This document shows, piece by piece, positions 54,738-62,780 of a stretch of DNA of 64,000 nucleotides (position 1 is the stretch's first letter; every line of letters starts with the position of its first letter). The notes under the pieces were generated by a model. It saw only the letters and a program-made list of their open reading frames with translations, was not told the origin of the DNA and did no database searches. Made by a program: the position numbers and the translations under genes. Location: positions 1-64,000 of the forward strand of contig CAYGOT010000016.1 in NCBI GenBank assembly GCA_964351595.1. Direction: 5' to 3'. The stretch comes from UBA6059 sp964351595. GTDB lineage: Bacteria > Bacteroidota > Bacteroidia > Cytophagales > Cyclobacteriaceae.

Positions 54738-55160
54738 ATGAAACTCATCATCATCAACGGTCCCAATCTCAACCTGCTAGGTAAGCGTGAGAAAGACATT
54801 TATGGCAACCAGGATTTTGAGACCTACTTCTCATCGCTAAAGGCCAAATATCCGCAAGTCCAGCTTGAGACTTTTCAAAGTAATCATGAGGGCGAGCTGA
54901 TTGATAAGATCCATGAGGTTGGGTTTAGCTACGACGGTATTATCATCAATGGCGCTGGGTTTACCCATACTTCCGTGGCGCTGCGCGATGCGATTGCTGC
55001 GGTGACCGCACCAGCTATCGAGGTGCACATCTCCAACATCGGTGCACGCGAGCCTTTTCGCGAGCACAGCTACCTGACGGCTGTCTGTGTTGGGATCATC
55101 TCCGGCCTGGGACTGGATGGCTATACACTTGGTGTCCAGTATTTCTTCAACCGAGCCTAA
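54738..55160 (+). CDS. aroQ: Type II 3-dehydroquinate dehydratase
   Basis: This 140-residue protein has the type II signature: IINGPNLNLLGKRE, catalytic Tyr22 (DIYGNQDF), NGAGFTHTSVALRDAI, and VHISNIGAREPFREHSYL with His97 and His110. It removes water from 3-dehydroquinate in the shikimate pathway and works as a dodecamer. The next gene starts at a TTG two bases after its stop, suggesting coupling. Confidence 0.96.
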   Translation: MKLIIINGPNLNLLGKREKDIYGNQDFETYFSSLKAKYPQVQLETFQSNHEGELIDKIHEVGFSYDGIIINGAGFTHTSVALRDAIAAVTAPAIEVHISNIGAREPFREHSYLTAVCVGIISGLGLDGYTLGVQYFFNRA

Positions 55161-55162
55161 AA

Positions 55163-56230
55163 TTGTTTAAGGCTACCTTTTACCCCGGCCCCTCCCGCGT
55201 TTACAGCAATGTGACGGAGTATATCCTGGATGCCTACCGGGAAGGTATCATGTCGATCAATCATCGTAGCGCTGAATTTGCTGAGCTGATGATCGACCTC
55301 AAGGCTCAGCTCCACAATAAGCTCAATATCCCTGCGGAATATGAGATCATCTTTGCCTCCAGCGCTACGGAGTGCTGGGAGATGATCGCCCAGTCATTGA
55401 TCCGGCATCAGTCCTTTCATATCTTCAATGGTGCTTTTGGCGAAAAATGGAAAGACTACACGGCCAGGATCGTCGATACCGTGCATAGTCACTCATTCGA
55501 CTGCCAGGAGGAGTTGGAGGTAGCAGGGCTTGACCTACCGGAAAAGTCGGAATGCATCTGCATCACGCACAATGAGACTGCCAATGGTACTCAGCTGAGT
55601 AGCCACTTGATGCGAGCATTGAGGAACAAGTATCCTGACCAGTTGATTGCCATAGATGCTACTTCTTCAATGGCCGGTGTTGCTCTTGATTTTGCGGTAG
55701 CGGATATATGGTATGCGTCGGTACAAAAATGCTTCGGACTGCCTGCCGGAATGGCTGTGATGGTATTGTCACCCAAGGCTGTTGCTCGCGCCAAAGCAAT
55801 AGGTGAGAACAGCCGATACAACGGCCTCAATTTTGTACTGGACAACTATCGGAAGAACCAGGCACCCTATACGCCCAATGTGCTCAACCTCTATCTCCTC
55901 AGTCGCACCTTGAGCAAGAATAAAGGCATTGGTGATGTTGATGATAAGACCGAAGCGAGATATCAGGACTGGTGCAGTCATATTGAAAGTCTGTCGGGCC
56001 TAAGGCTGATGATTAAAAATGAAGCGGTCAGGTCAAGAACAGTGCTATGCCTGGAGGGAGCGCCCGGACTGATCACAGAGGTGAAGGAGGAAGCTCAGCA
56101 GAATGGCATCATCATCGGCAATGGCTATGGCGAGTTGAGGGATACCACCATCAGGATTGCCAATTTCCCCGCGATTAAGTCTAAAGAGATTGCCAACTTC
56201 CAGATGTTCCTGAGCAGGAAATATAGCTAG
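55163..56230 (+). CDS. Class V aminotransferase (phosphoserine-aminotransferase-like)
   Basis: This 355-residue protein starts at TTG, two bases after the aroQ stop. Family features are YPGPSRVYSN, MSINHRSAEF, TECWEMIAQSL, and the PLP lysine Lys189 in ASVQKCFGLPAGMAVM, preceded by IAIDATSSMAGV with the cofactor-binding Asp165. It resembles serC and alanine-glyoxylate aminotransferases. Gene partner aroQ suggests amino-acid metabolism, but a specific substrate is not visible. Confidence 0.88.
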   Translation: MFKATFYPGPSRVYSNVTEYILDAYREGIMSINHRSAEFAELMIDLKAQLHNKLNIPAEYEIIFASSATECWEMIAQSLIRHQSFHIFNGAFGEKWKDYTARIVDTVHSHSFDCQEELEVAGLDLPEKSECICITHNETANGTQLSSHLMRALRNKYPDQLIAIDATSSMAGVALDFAVADIWYASVQKCFGLPAGMAVMVLSPKAVARAKAIGENSRYNGLNFVLDNYRKNQAPYTPNVLNLYLLSRTLSKNKGIGDVDDKTEARYQDWCSHIESLSGLRLMIKNEAVRSRTVLCLEGAPGLITEVKEEAQQNGIIIGNGYGELRDTTIRIANFPAIKSKEIANFQMFLSRKYS

Positions 56231-56288
56231 CAATTCCCCTGCTTTCTCTGCACACAATTTCTACATTTGCGGCTCAATTTTTAAGGCC

Positions 56289-56864
56289 ATGTTTCAATTC
56301 AAAGAGATTATTTCCGTCAGCCTGATCCTATTTTCGGTGATCGACATACTGGGCAATATTCCGGTCATTATCGACCTCCGCAAAAAGGCAGGACATATAC
56401 AGTCCGAAAAGGCCACCTTGGTGGCCGGCCTCATTATGATCGCCTTCTTGTTCCTTGGCGAGAGCATACTATCGCTCTTTGGGATTGACATCTCCTCATT
56501 CGCCATCACTGGAGCCATCATCATGTTCATCATGGGTATGGAGATGGTACTGGGTCGCAATTTTTTCAAAACTGATCCTGCAGAGTTAGAGAGCACTTCC
56601 ATCGTTCCGCTGGCTTTCCCTTTGATCGCTGGTGCCGGTACGATGACCTCTCTGCTCTCCCTGAGAGCTGAATACCAGCTCTCTAATATTCTGGTAGGAA
56701 TAGTACTCAATCTTGTACTCGTCTATGTCGTACTCAAAACGAGCGGCTGGCTGGAGCGAAAGATTGGGGCGGCCGGCTTCAGCATTCTTCGTAAAGTCTT
56801 TGGCGTTATCTTGCTGTCTATTGCTATTAAATTATTCAAGACGTCAATTACGACACTATGGTAA
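56289..56864 (+). CDS. MarC family integral membrane protein
   Basis: This 191-residue protein has six hydrophobic segments and the MarC (UPF0056) features: FSVIDILGNIPVIIDL at the start, GIDISSFAITGAIIMFIMGMEMVLG, and PLAFPLIAGAGTMTSLL. Function is unknown despite the historical name. Its last codons overlap the RNase HI start by 7 bases. Confidence 0.92.
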   Translation: MFQFKEIISVSLILFSVIDILGNIPVIIDLRKKAGHIQSEKATLVAGLIMIAFLFLGESILSLFGIDISSFAITGAIIMFIMGMEMVLGRNFFKTDPAELESTSIVPLAFPLIAGAGTMTSLLSLRAEYQLSNILVGIVLNLVLVYVVLKTSGWLERKIGAAGFSILRKVFGVILLSIAIKLFKTSITTLW

Positions 56865-57313
56865 CGATCTATACTGACGGCTCATCTCGTGGCAACCCGG
56901 GCCCTGGTGGCTATGGTACGGTGATGCTCTACAAGGGTCATCGCAAAGAGCTATCGGAAGGTTTCCGCAAAACCACCAACAACCGTATGGAGCTACTCGC
57001 CGTGATCAAAGGCCTGGAAGCATTGACCAAAGAAGGTGTGGAAGTGCTCATCTACTCCGACTCTAAGTATGTCGTAGACGCGGTAGAAAAAGGCTGGCTC
57101 TGGGGCTGGGTCAAGAAGAACTTCAAAGGCAAACAAAACCGCGACCTCTGGGAACGTTTTATCCCTGCCTACCGGAAACAAAAGGTGAGCTTCAAATGGG
57201 TGAAAGGCCATGCTGGCATCCCGGAAAATGAGCGCTGTGATCAACTGGCGGTAGAAGCAGCAGAAGGTGCTGGCCTGCAAATCGATACATGGTATGAGGA
57301 GAATGTTGACTAA
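56858..57313 (+). CDS. rnhA: Ribonuclease HI
   Basis: This 151-residue protein has all four catalytic carboxylates: Asp7 (YTDGSSRGNPGPGGYG), Glu in NNRMELLAVIKGL, Asp in IYSDSKYVVDAV, and Asp in ERCDQLA near the end. The basic handle WGWVKKNFKGKQNRDLW, as in E. coli, is present. It removes RNA from RNA-DNA hybrids. It is translationally coupled to marC. Confidence 0.96.
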   Translation: MVTIYTDGSSRGNPGPGGYGTVMLYKGHRKELSEGFRKTTNNRMELLAVIKGLEALTKEGVEVLIYSDSKYVVDAVEKGWLWGWVKKNFKGKQNRDLWERFIPAYRKQKVSFKWVKGHAGIPENERCDQLAVEAAEGAGLQIDTWYEENVD

Positions 57314-57392
57314 AATCCACGTAAATTCAGGCTTTCAAGCGCTTTGATTCTGTCTTATTTTTTCTAATCACAAGTTGAATAATCATTAATCT

Positions 57393-58484
57393 ATGTCATT
57401 AAGAGCGATCCTATTCCTTGTTGCACTGTCAATTGGCTTTACCAATAGTTCCACCGCACAAATTATTAACGCGATTGATACGGCAGGTGCCGAAGGGCAA
57501 TATCCTTACGTGTTGCCCATATGGGCTCAGAAAGCTTACGATAGAGGCTATGGGGATCAGCTGCAGCTCCCCTTCGGCGCTAATCTCAACTACGTTAATG
57601 CTTTCATCGGGATGAATATTGTCGATTTCGAACTGTTGGTTGGAGATCAGGACTTGAGTGGGATCATCAACACCGAAACCCTGAACTTTCAGGAGGTAAG
57701 CGCCACTACCAATGGGGCGAACTTTAGGTTGGACGCCTGGATACTCCCTTTCATCAATGTCTATGGCATGTACTCGCAGGTGACCGGTGGTACTAATGTC
57801 ACGCTACAACCCACCTGGCGTGATGAGCTTGGCGAGATCATCCTGCAGCTACCGCAATTTAGCTCGGAGGTAGAGTTTGATGCCAAGGCCTATGGTTTTG
57901 GTACGACGATGGTCTTTGGTTTTGATGGTTATTTCTTAAATACCGATGTTAACTATTCGGCTACTCAAACAGAGTTGCTGAAAGAAGACGTAGGTTATCT
58001 GGCATTGTCTGCCAGAGCGGGCTATCGTTTTATGCTTTCAAAGAAAAGGACGGATCGGTCTTTGGCATTATACGGCGGCATGATGTATCGCAATTTTGTA
58101 GGAGCCAAAGGCAGCAGCGGATCTATTAATTTTGATGAGATATTTCCAGGTATGGATGAATCGTTCAACGGGAGAGCGGATGCAAAAGTCGCTGAGAATG
58201 AAGCGCTCATTGCTGACCTCAACCCTATCACAGACCGACTGGAGATCATAAGACTGGAAGCCCAGAACACCGCATTGAGAACCATCCAGGACAGGGTCAA
58301 TGATAGCGGGGTATTTACCACAGAAATCAACTATTTCATTGAGAAGCAAATGATACAGAGCGTCACCTTCCAGTTTGGTTTCAACTTTCAAATCAACAAG
58401 CACTGGATGCTTCGAGGTGAATACGGTATAGCCGAATCGCAGCGCTTCTTAATGAGCGGACTTCAATATCGATTTGGTTTTTGA
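57393..58484 (+). CDS. Large outer-membrane beta-barrel protein
   Basis: This 363-residue protein has a signal peptide (1-22) and amphipathic strands throughout (LDAWILPFINVYGMYSQV, AYGFGTTMVFGFDGYFLNTDVNYS, LSARAGYRFML). There is a helical insert rich in charges (NEALIADLNPITDRLEIIRLEAQNTAL, about 270-305), and a final ERFLMSGLQYRFGF, the aromatic C-terminus. Probably a large barrel with a helical plug or extracellular loop. Function not known. Confidence 0.65.
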   Translation: MSLRAILFLVALSIGFTNSSTAQIINAIDTAGAEGQYPYVLPIWAQKAYDRGYGDQLQLPFGANLNYVNAFIGMNIVDFELLVGDQDLSGIINTETLNFQEVSATTNGANFRLDAWILPFINVYGMYSQVTGGTNVTLQPTWRDELGEIILQLPQFSSEVEFDAKAYGFGTTMVFGFDGYFLNTDVNYSATQTELLKEDVGYLALSARAGYRFMLSKKRTDRSLALYGGMMYRNFVGAKGSSGSINFDEIFPGMDESFNGRADAKVAENEALIADLNPITDRLEIIRLEAQNTALRTIQDRVNDSGVFTTEINYFIEKQMIQSVTFQFGFNFQINKHWMLRGEYGIAESQRFLMSGLQYRFGF

Positions 58485-58877
58485 TCCTGATCACTGGCAC
58501 ATCGAAAAAGTCTTAATCCAATCGCAGCAGTGATTAAAAATCCCGAGTTGTAAACTCAGGAAAGCCGTTGCGCAAATGCCAACTCATAATACCACCCCAC
58601 CAACCTCAGGATGGGATCAAAGCGTACAAGACTGAACACTTCTCAAATAGAGAATCCAAATTATACTCATTTTTAGGTATTGTTTGAACTATCGTGAATA
58701 GCAATCTTTTCAAGGAATAAAGCGTGCGTATTGTATGCGACTACAAATGCTTAAAATTGAATATACAGCTGAAAACGAGTAAGTTGTGAAGAATAGAAGT
58801 AAAAATCTATATGCTAGATAACGCGCACTGTGACGTACGTAGTGCGCGCTACATTATTGTTAGCCACAATAAACTGC
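58485..58877. other. Intergenic region with cassette-boundary hairpin
   Basis: Between the barrel gene and the DUF2971 start there is no gene. The last 60 bases (58818-58867) form the hairpin copy C with TGTTAGCCAC at its end. The frame that begins at 58830 lies inside this hairpin, so I use the ATG at 58878. The remaining stretch has no repeat. Confidence 0.6.
58818..58867. repeat. Cassette-boundary hairpin, copy C
   Basis: CGCGCACT (58822-58829) pairs with AGTGCGCG (58841-58848), loop GTGACGTACGT, followed by ATTATTGTTAGCCAC. The last ten bases TGTTAGCCAC (58858-58867) are a perfect inverted copy of GTGGCTAACA (60541-60550), which brackets the three genes between. Confidence 0.7.
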
Positions 58878-59567
58878 ATGTATAAGGATCACCCTAACAT
58901 AGAAACACCACCCAAGGAAACAGTGATCTGGAAGTATATGGATCTATGGAAATTCCTAGACATAGTTGATAACGAACAACTTTATTGCTCAAGAGCTGAC
59001 ACATTTGAAGACAAGTTCGAAGGAAGAATTCCAAACAAAAATATCAGAAACCTAGAGGAGAATCATCCGCTAAAACAAATTGATGATTTTTCAGATTTCA
59101 GTTTAAAGAAGCAAACATTTCTTTCTTGTTGGTCGTGCGAACAAGATGAAACTTATCCCTTATGGAAAATATATTCCAATTATCGGTCCGCAATTGCTAT
59201 TCAAACTACGGTTGGAGACTTAATTAAAAGTATTTCGATTGATCCAAATGAACAATTCATTGGAAAGGTGAATTATGTCAATCCAACAGGACCATATACG
59301 TTCAGTGGCAATACATTTCAATTTTTCTTTGAAAAGCGTAGCTATTTTCAGTTTGAAAAAGAGGTCAGACTGCTAACTGAAATTCAATCTAAAAATCATG
59401 ATGAGCTTTTGAAATTACCTTTCGGAACTACAATAAATATCGATCCCAAAGTATTGATAAATTCAATCTATTTGGCACCTTTAGCAGATGTTAATTTCAA
59501 AAATTTAATCGAACTAAAACTGAAGGACATTAATATAAAAACCAGCATCAATTTTTCGGACATATGA
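58878..59567 (+). CDS. DUF2971 domain protein
   Basis: The frame is open from 58830, but the ATG at 58878 avoids the hairpin and gives 229 residues. It matches DUF2971: WKYMDLWKFLDIVDNEQLYCSRADTFEDKFEG, FLSCWSCEQDETYPLWKIYSNYRSAIAIQTTV, and YFQFEKEVRLLTEI. DUF2971 proteins are common in mobile and defence contexts; activity is not established. AT-rich, bracketed by boundary repeats, so likely acquired. It might form a set with the next two genes, or be a separate cassette (see 59579-59602). Confidence 0.85.
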   Translation: MYKDHPNIETPPKETVIWKYMDLWKFLDIVDNEQLYCSRADTFEDKFEGRIPNKNIRNLEENHPLKQIDDFSDFSLKKQTFLSCWSCEQDETYPLWKIYSNYRSAIAIQTTVGDLIKSISIDPNEQFIGKVNYVNPTGPYTFSGNTFQFFFEKRSYFQFEKEVRLLTEIQSKNHDELLKLPFGTTINIDPKVLINSIYLAPLADVNFKNLIELKLKDINIKTSINFSDI

Positions 59568-59578
59568 TCACAAAAACT

Positions 59579-59602
59579 GTGGTTGACAGTCTTAGCCACA
59601 AT
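59579..59602. repeat. Collapsed boundary junction between cassettes
   Basis: GTGGTTGACAG (59579-59589) resembles the right-hand boundary GTGGCTAACAG at 60541, and TTAGCCACAAT (59592-59602) is identical to the left-hand boundary at 58860-58870. The two are joined with two bases between. This looks like two cassettes fused after loss of the folded spacer. Confidence 0.6.
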
Positions 59603-59616
59603 TCAACGGAACAGAA

Positions 59617-60108
59617 ATGGACAAACTTTTGGTAGCAGTACTCGGACATAGTAACTCAGGCAAGTCGACAACTTGGAACGAACTCTTCGGAAGAACAGTC
59701 AAAACTGGCAAATATGAACACCAACTTTATTTGAATTCAACTGAATTTGTGAACGTCTTTTTAGTCAGTGGCAGTCCTGAAGAAAGGCAGAAATATGTTG
59801 GTGAATTGATTACTGTTAGCGAACCAAGAATAGTTCTATGCTCGATGCAATATCGCGAGGATGTCAGACAAACTATTGATTATTTCGTGGAAGGAGACTA
59901 CCAAACTTATTGCCAATGGATTAACCCCGGTTATCATGATCCGAATGACTATCCCCAATTTGATGATCTTGGGATTTTTAACTATTTACAAGGATTAGGA
60001 GCAACTGTAGGAATCAGAAATGGTAAGATTAGTAGCTCATCTAGAGTTCAAGAAGTAAGAGAGTTTATTTACGGTTGGGCGACCTATAAAAACCTAATTC
60101 GTACCTAA
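59617..60108 (+). CDS. P-loop NTPase-like protein
   Basis: This 163-residue protein begins MDKLLVAVLGHSNSGKST, a Walker A motif at residues 10-17. Later parts (VSGSPEERQKYVGELITVSEPRIVLCSMQYREDV) fit the central strands of a small P-loop protein; a clear Walker B is not seen. Its stop (TAA) overlaps the next ATG by one base (TAATG), so the two are translationally coupled. Possible roles are a small GTPase or a kinase; not further assigned. Confidence 0.6.
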   Translation: MDKLLVAVLGHSNSGKSTTWNELFGRTVKTGKYEHQLYLNSTEFVNVFLVSGSPEERQKYVGELITVSEPRIVLCSMQYREDVRQTIDYFVEGDYQTYCQWINPGYHDPNDYPQFDDLGIFNYLQGLGATVGIRNGKISSSSRVQEVREFIYGWATYKNLIRT

Positions 60109-60548
60109 TGTCCAAGCTTAATTGTCTAATAGGTGATATAATCAGCGGATTTGTCAGAACAGAGTTTATTCTATCTCAGATTCTTTCCGAACTAGGTTTT
60201 CGAAACAATCGAATTGACTTCTTCGCAGATAGTCGTACTGAGAAAAAACTTAAAGACATCCGATCTGAATTCGAGGAATCCGATCTACTCAACAAGCACG
60301 AATTTATAGCTTTGATAGACGAACTTGATGAACTTAGAGAACAGAGAAACATTGTTGTTCACAGCCTTGTACTAACTGAAATTGGAAATCATGACAACCA
60401 CATATTTCACAATTATCAAAGGCTTAAGACAGGAATTCTGAACAAGACAAGACAATACAAAACCTCTGACTTGATCCACTTACAAAAAGAACTTATTAGA
60501 GTCCATAACGGATTTCACGAACTGCATTTTAGCAAAAAAAGTGGCTAA
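60108..60548 (+). CDS. HEPN-like protein with a possible Rx4H RNase motif
   Basis: This 146-residue protein is helical throughout. The central helix has REQRNIVVHSLV, where Arg-Asn-Ile-Val-Val-His fits Rx4H, the HEPN ribonuclease signature. Preceding helices (FVRTEFILSQILSELG, LLNKHEFIALIDELDEL) are consistent with a HEPN bundle. HEPN domains are common in toxin-antitoxin and phage-defence systems; the partner could be the P-loop protein encoded directly upstream. This is a pattern-based call. Confidence 0.5.
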   Translation: MSKLNCLIGDIISGFVRTEFILSQILSELGFRNNRIDFFADSRTEKKLKDIRSEFEESDLLNKHEFIALIDELDELREQRNIVVHSLVLTEIGNHDNHIFHNYQRLKTGILNKTRQYKTSDLIHLQKELIRVHNGFHELHFSKKSG

Positions 60549-60775
60549 CAGACGCTCATTCGCCATGTGTCTTGGTGCCTTCTGAAACAGCATCGGGACT
60601 TGACCGCTACTCTGCCCATTCTGATACTTCATCTCCCGCCCCACTTTCCTTCTTTCTGGCTGAAGACTTGTGGAACGCAGTGCTTCGTAGATGCCGTTGT
60701 GGGTATTGGGCAGTTTCGCTACATTAGTGCTTTCTAGCTATCTCTGGACACACGGCGGATAGCTGGTCGTTAGAT
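60541..60775. repeat. attC-like folded element, copy C
   Basis: The element opens with GTGGCTAACAGACGCTCATT. CGCCATGTGTC (60561-60571) pairs with GACACACGGCG (60747-60757), and the 3' end reads CTGGTCGTTAGATGC with GTTAGAT (60769-60775), a GTTRRRY core. Outside bases also pair (GACGCT with AGCTGGTC). The spacer is about 175 bases. The start overlaps the last codons of the HEPN-like gene. Confidence 0.65.
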
Positions 60776-60784
60776 GCAATACCC

Positions 60785-61141
60785 TCATTTCATAGATTCT
60801 TCTCTGTGCTCAAGACCCCAGTCCAGCATGGCATCCAGCACTTTGGTGATTTTACGCCCAGATTCCGTAAGGTGATACTCTATACGAACGGGTGTGCTAT
60901 CGTATACTTTCCTCTCAACAATTCCGTTCACCTCCAGCTCCTTCAGCTCCTTCGAAAGCATCCTTGGCGTTATCTTCTCGATATTGTCTTGAAGGTCTTT
61001 GAACCTAATTTTCCCTGAAAGCAAAGAAGCGATAATAGGCAACTTCCATTTGCCACTAATTACATTGAGCGCATCATTTACCGCCAACACAAACTGACGA
61101 GGACACTGCCTCACTTCTTCTTTCTCCAAAATATGACTCAT
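60785..61141 (-). CDS. HxlR family transcriptional regulator
   Basis: The ATG at 61141 gives 118 residues; the upstream ATG at 61168 is less typical. HxlR features are VRQCPRQFVLAVNDALNVISGKWKLPIIASLLSGKIRFKDLQDNIEKITPRMLSKELKELEVNGIV, with the redox-type cysteine in QCPRQF. It is divergent from the DoxX gene and about 110 bases away, so it probably regulates that gene and the dioxygenase after it in response to reactive or electrophilic compounds. Confidence 0.9.
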   Translation of the reverse strand: MSHILEKEEVRQCPRQFVLAVNDALNVISGKWKLPIIASLLSGKIRFKDLQDNIEKITPRMLSKELKELEVNGIVERKVYDSTPVRIEYHLTESGRKITKVLDAMLDWGLEHREESMK

Positions 61142-61249
61142 ACTATTAATTGCTTTTAAGGTATACAAAAGTATAGTAGTATTTTTTAGAAACCAACTAT
61201 ACTAAATATATCTATGTACGTACATTTGCTTTCTAAAGAATAACAAAAA

Positions 61250-61648
61250 ATGAAAAGTAACAAAGCTATTAATATTGGCCTTTGGGTCGCACAAGTCATT
61301 TTATTCGGCATGTTTGCTATGGCCGGATTCATGAAGATTAGTCAGCCTATCTCCGAACTATCGCAGATGTTACCCTGGGCAGCAGAAGTTCCAGCATTAC
61401 TGGTTCGCTTTATTGGTCTCAGTGAAATATTAGGTGCATCGGGGCTCTTGCTCCCTTCCATTCTGAGAATCAAACCAAATCTGACTCCACTGGCAGCCAA
61501 GGGTCTGACTGTGGTCATGGTTTTCGCTTTGATCTTTCATATCTCGAGGGGTGAGTTCGAGGTAATAGGTATGAATGTGATTTTAGGTCTTATAGCAGTT
61601 TTTATTGCATGGGGACGAACCAAAAAAGCCATAATTTCACCCAAATAA
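61250..61648 (+). CDS. DoxX family membrane protein
   Basis: This 132-residue protein has four hydrophobic segments in the DoxX pattern: WVAQVILFGMFAMAGFMKI, FIGLSEILGASGLLLPSIL, LTVVMVFALIFHISRGEFE, MNVILGLIAVFIAWGR. DoxX proteins are linked to quinone and thiosulfate chemistry in some organisms. It lies between the divergent HxlR regulator and the dioxygenase; probably one regulon. Confidence 0.9.
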   Translation: MKSNKAINIGLWVAQVILFGMFAMAGFMKISQPISELSQMLPWAAEVPALLVRFIGLSEILGASGLLLPSILRIKPNLTPLAAKGLTVVMVFALIFHISRGEFEVIGMNVILGLIAVFIAWGRTKKAIISPK

Positions 61649-61666
61649 ATTACCAAATATGGAGAT

Positions 61667-62563
61667 ATGAATCGCAATGAATTCGTCAAATCTCTGCTAG
61701 CTGTCACAGCCATGAGCTCATTGGGAAACCTCAAAACATTCGCGGATAGTCTGCCTTCTCAGGGTAAAAGAATGCCAGTATTATTTACATCACACGGCAA
61801 TCCAATGGATATTCCTCTCAGTAAGGAGGAACGTCCATTTTGGAACAGCCTGTATGAATTGGGGCAGATGCTGCAAAAAGGCTATGAAGTCAAAGCAGCT
61901 CTGGTTGTGTCGGCACATTGGTGCACCAGGGGAACATTTGTAAACATCTCAAAGGAGCAAGAGCAGATCTACGATTACTTCGGTTTCCCAAAGCACTTTT
62001 ACGATCCTAAATACCACGCATCAGGAGCTCCTGAAATTGCCCATGAAGTTCACAAAATAGTGCCATCAGTGAAGGAAACTGATGAATGGGGGCTGGATCA
62101 TGGTGCATGGCCTATGCTTATGCATCTTTTTCCAAATGCTAACATTCCCGTGTTCCAAATGAGCATTGACTACTATGCCAAGCCGTCGTACCATTATGAA
62201 TTGGGTAAGCAATTGAAATCATTAAGAGAAAAAGGAGTGTTGATCATTGGCAGTGGCTCCCTGGTACATAACCTGCCTATGGCCATGCAAAAAATGCGAT
62301 CCGGAGACCATTCTCCCTATGGCTGGGAACCTGAATATGACGCATGGATTAAAAAGCAAATTGCTGAGAGAAAATTTGAAAATGTAATCAATTATGAAAC
62401 CAGCCATAAGTTAGGCAAACTAGCCGCTCCTACCCCGGATCACTTCGTACCGGTGCTTTACAGCTTGGGGTTGACAGACAACAAAGACGACATCCAATTC
62501 TTTTATGAAGAGGAACCGAGTTTAGCAGCATTCAGTGAGCTAAGCTTTATTGTTAGAAGCTAG
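61667..62563 (+). CDS. DODA-type extradiol dioxygenase (LigB fold)
   Basis: This 298-residue protein has a short N-terminal signal-like segment (LLAVTAMSSLGNLKTFADS) and then the DODA/YgiD dioxygenase with its metal and acid-base histidines: FTSHGNPMD, VVSAHWCTRG, WGLDHGAWPML, and GSGSLVHNL. The YYAKPSYHYELG segment is typical of the group. It cleaves the ring of catechol-type substrates (such as DOPA) next to the hydroxyls with oxygen. It is 18 bases downstream of DoxX and likely in the same operon. Confidence 0.92.
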   Translation: MNRNEFVKSLLAVTAMSSLGNLKTFADSLPSQGKRMPVLFTSHGNPMDIPLSKEERPFWNSLYELGQMLQKGYEVKAALVVSAHWCTRGTFVNISKEQEQIYDYFGFPKHFYDPKYHASGAPEIAHEVHKIVPSVKETDEWGLDHGAWPMLMHLFPNANIPVFQMSIDYYAKPSYHYELGKQLKSLREKGVLIIGSGSLVHNLPMAMQKMRSGDHSPYGWEPEYDAWIKKQIAERKFENVINYETSHKLGKLAAPTPDHFVPVLYSLGLTDNKDDIQFFYEEEPSLAAFSELSFIVRS

Positions 62564-62602
62564 TTCAAATAACTTACAAAGCATCTAGTCGAGTAGGTAA
62601 AG

Positions 62603-62680
62603 GTGAATCTCACCCCTAAACCTCTCCCAGAACCGTGCGGGGACGCCCAGTCGTGAACCTCTCGATTCATACGACTCTTA
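62603..62680 (-). mobile_element. Group II intron RNA remnant
   Basis: On the minus strand this stretch reads GAGTCGTATGAATCGAGAGG near its 5' end, continues through a short stem, and ends GCACGGTTCTGGGAGAGGTT followed by TAGGGGTGAG. Such sequence is characteristic, from memory, of the RNA part next to the maturase gene in bacterial group II introns. No reverse transcriptase gene is beside it, so it is a fragment left after deletion or decay. Confidence 0.6.
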
Positions 62681-62780
62681 TTATGCAGTCAAACTAGCCT
62701 GAACTTCGTGTCAGACCAATTTATATCGCGTTAGATTCCATTCTCCGCTCTAGCAACTCTCATCTCAAATTCCTAACTTT

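Noticed and set aside
58830..58877. Longer start for the DUF2971 gene
   Set aside because: The first 16 codons lie inside the boundary hairpin; the ATG at 58878 begins a normal domain.
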